NCBI GenBank assembly: GCA_018334775.1
Contig: JAGXLJ010000074.1
Location: 1 to 6,437, forward strand
DNA from: Halodesulfurarchaeum sp.
Lineage (GTDB): Archaea; Halobacteriota; Halobacteria; Halobacteriales; Halobacteriaceae
Length of the DNA stretch: 6,437 nucleotides
Direction of reading: 5' to 3'
This document shows, piece after piece, positions 5,924 to 6,437 of this stretch; the stretch's first letter is position 1; each line of letters opens with the position of its first letter. The notes beneath the pieces were generated by a model, which was not told the origin of the DNA, made no database searches, and saw only the letters and a program-made list of their open reading frames with translations. The position numbers and the translations under genes are program-made.

Positions 5924-6437
5924 TCACCCACCACTCGAGTCCGGCTCCCGAACCCACATCACCGGAACTGGCGACGTTCGAACGATTTTCGCACTTACCC
6001 CACCCATCATATATCGGCTGAAATCGGTCGTGCCGTGCGTGCCGAGGATCGCGAAGTCGATCTGGTTTGCATCGATGTAGTTTCGGATTTCTTTCGACGG
6101 GACACCGAATTCGATTTCACTCTCGATGCGATCGACGGTCGCCGCCTCTGCGGTCTCGATAGCGTCTGCGATGATCTCGTCCGCTCGGGTGGTGAGTTCC
6201 TCATCTTTCACCAGAGAGCGAGCATCCGGACCAAGGCTTCCAGTCTCAACAACGTGGAGCAGGTGAAGCGTGGCACCAGTTGCGTTTGCGAGGGCGACCC
6301 CTTCGGACAACGCGAGTTCCGAACCACGGCTGCCGTCCGTGGGAACCAGAAGATCCTGGCACGGATAGGCGAGTGATTGCGTTCCGGGATTGACTGCAAT
6401 CACGGGGACCTCCGCGGTGTTGATAACGCGTTCTGTA
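5924..6437 (-). CDS. Tandem Usp-family protein (5' partial, second domain visible)
   Basis: The C-terminal part of a third two-domain Usp protein, 170 codons visible. The frame is open to the right edge. The first visible residues, TERVINTAEVPVIAV, are the typical end of a Usp domain (compare TEKIV...VPVLT in the neighbour), so the real start and most of domain 1 lie beyond the window. A GTG at 6401-6403 could be mistaken for the start but falls inside that strand. Domain 2 begins at DLLVPTDGS (codons near 6329-6355). It carries GTHG (codons 6032-6043), then nine residues, then GG (codons 5999-6004) where the family has G(S/T). The loss of the hydroxyl residue may weaken phosphate contact, so ATP binding is uncertain. 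The C-terminus is a short hydrophilic tail after VMWV. The gene is followed 63 bp later by another Usp gene on the same strand, probably in one transcription unit. Confidence 0.9.
   Translation of the reverse strand, partial: TERVINTAEVPVIAVNPGTQSLAYPCQDLLVPTDGSRGSELALSEGVALANATGATLHLLHVVETGSLGPDARSLVKDEELTTRADEIIADAIETAEAATVDRIESEIEFGVPSKEIRNYIDANQIDFAILGTHGTTDFSRYMMGGVSAKIVRTSPVPVMWVREPDSSGG

Noticed and set aside
5534..6376. Long open frame of 280 codons on the plus strand.
   Set aside because: It lies opposite two clear Usp genes on the minus strand and its translation is rich in Arg, Ser and Cys with no recognisable domain. Long antisense frames are expected opposite acidic haloarchaeal genes.
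6401..6403. GTG as start of a single-domain Usp at 5924-6403.
   Set aside because: The frame continues upstream to the window edge as the conserved C-terminal strand and helix of a preceding Usp domain, so this Val is internal.
1..6437. Signs of mobile elements, CRISPR arrays, defence genes or a new system.
   Set aside because: No transposase, integrase, terminal repeats, spaced repeat arrays or unfamiliar gene set was seen. Every gene falls in a known family and the spacers are short.

Overview
The window looks like a stretch of haloarchaeal chromosome (class Halobacteria; genus not assignable by eye). The reasons are the strongly acidic, Asp/Glu-rich and Lys-poor proteins, tandem-domain universal stress proteins (Usp) of the type common in halophilic archaea, and an archaeal TATA-like box placed so that one transcript would be leaderless. 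There are five protein genes, two of them cut by the window edges. I found no RNA gene, insertion sequence, integrase, CRISPR array or broken gene.

Layout. Positions 1-974 (+) hold the 3' part of a CNNM/CorB-type membrane protein (DUF21 transmembrane domain plus a CBS pair), a family linked to Mg2+ handling. After a 209-bp spacer with a perfect 10-bp inverted repeat comes a two-domain Usp protein at 1184-2077 (+), with a TATA-like box set for a leaderless start. Two small hairpins and a T-run follow its stop codon. A P2A (SERCA-like) P-type cation ATPase occupies 2221-4947 (+) behind its own TATA-like box. The minus strand converges on it from the right: a second complete two-domain Usp at 4991-5860 (-), and upstream of that a third tandem Usp at 5924-6437 (-), whose N-terminal domain lies mostly outside the window.

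How the genes may work together. Two genes encode cation transporters or likely cation transporters. The CBS pair and the Usp domains are all of families that often bind adenine nucleotides. A reasonable inference is a small ion-homeostasis and stress island in which divalent-cation export is accompanied by adenylate-sensing proteins; the sequence alone does not prove it. The Usp proteins show an orderly divergence of their ATP-binding loops: Pro replaces the first Gly in both visible N-terminal domains, and the C-terminal domains carry different single changes. The ATPase keeps nearly all SERCA calcium ligands but has Ala for the M6 Thr and an Arg one turn after the M8 Glu.

I did not find a clearly new biological system. 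The items worth a second look are residue-level deviations in known families and short repeats or hairpins in the spacers.
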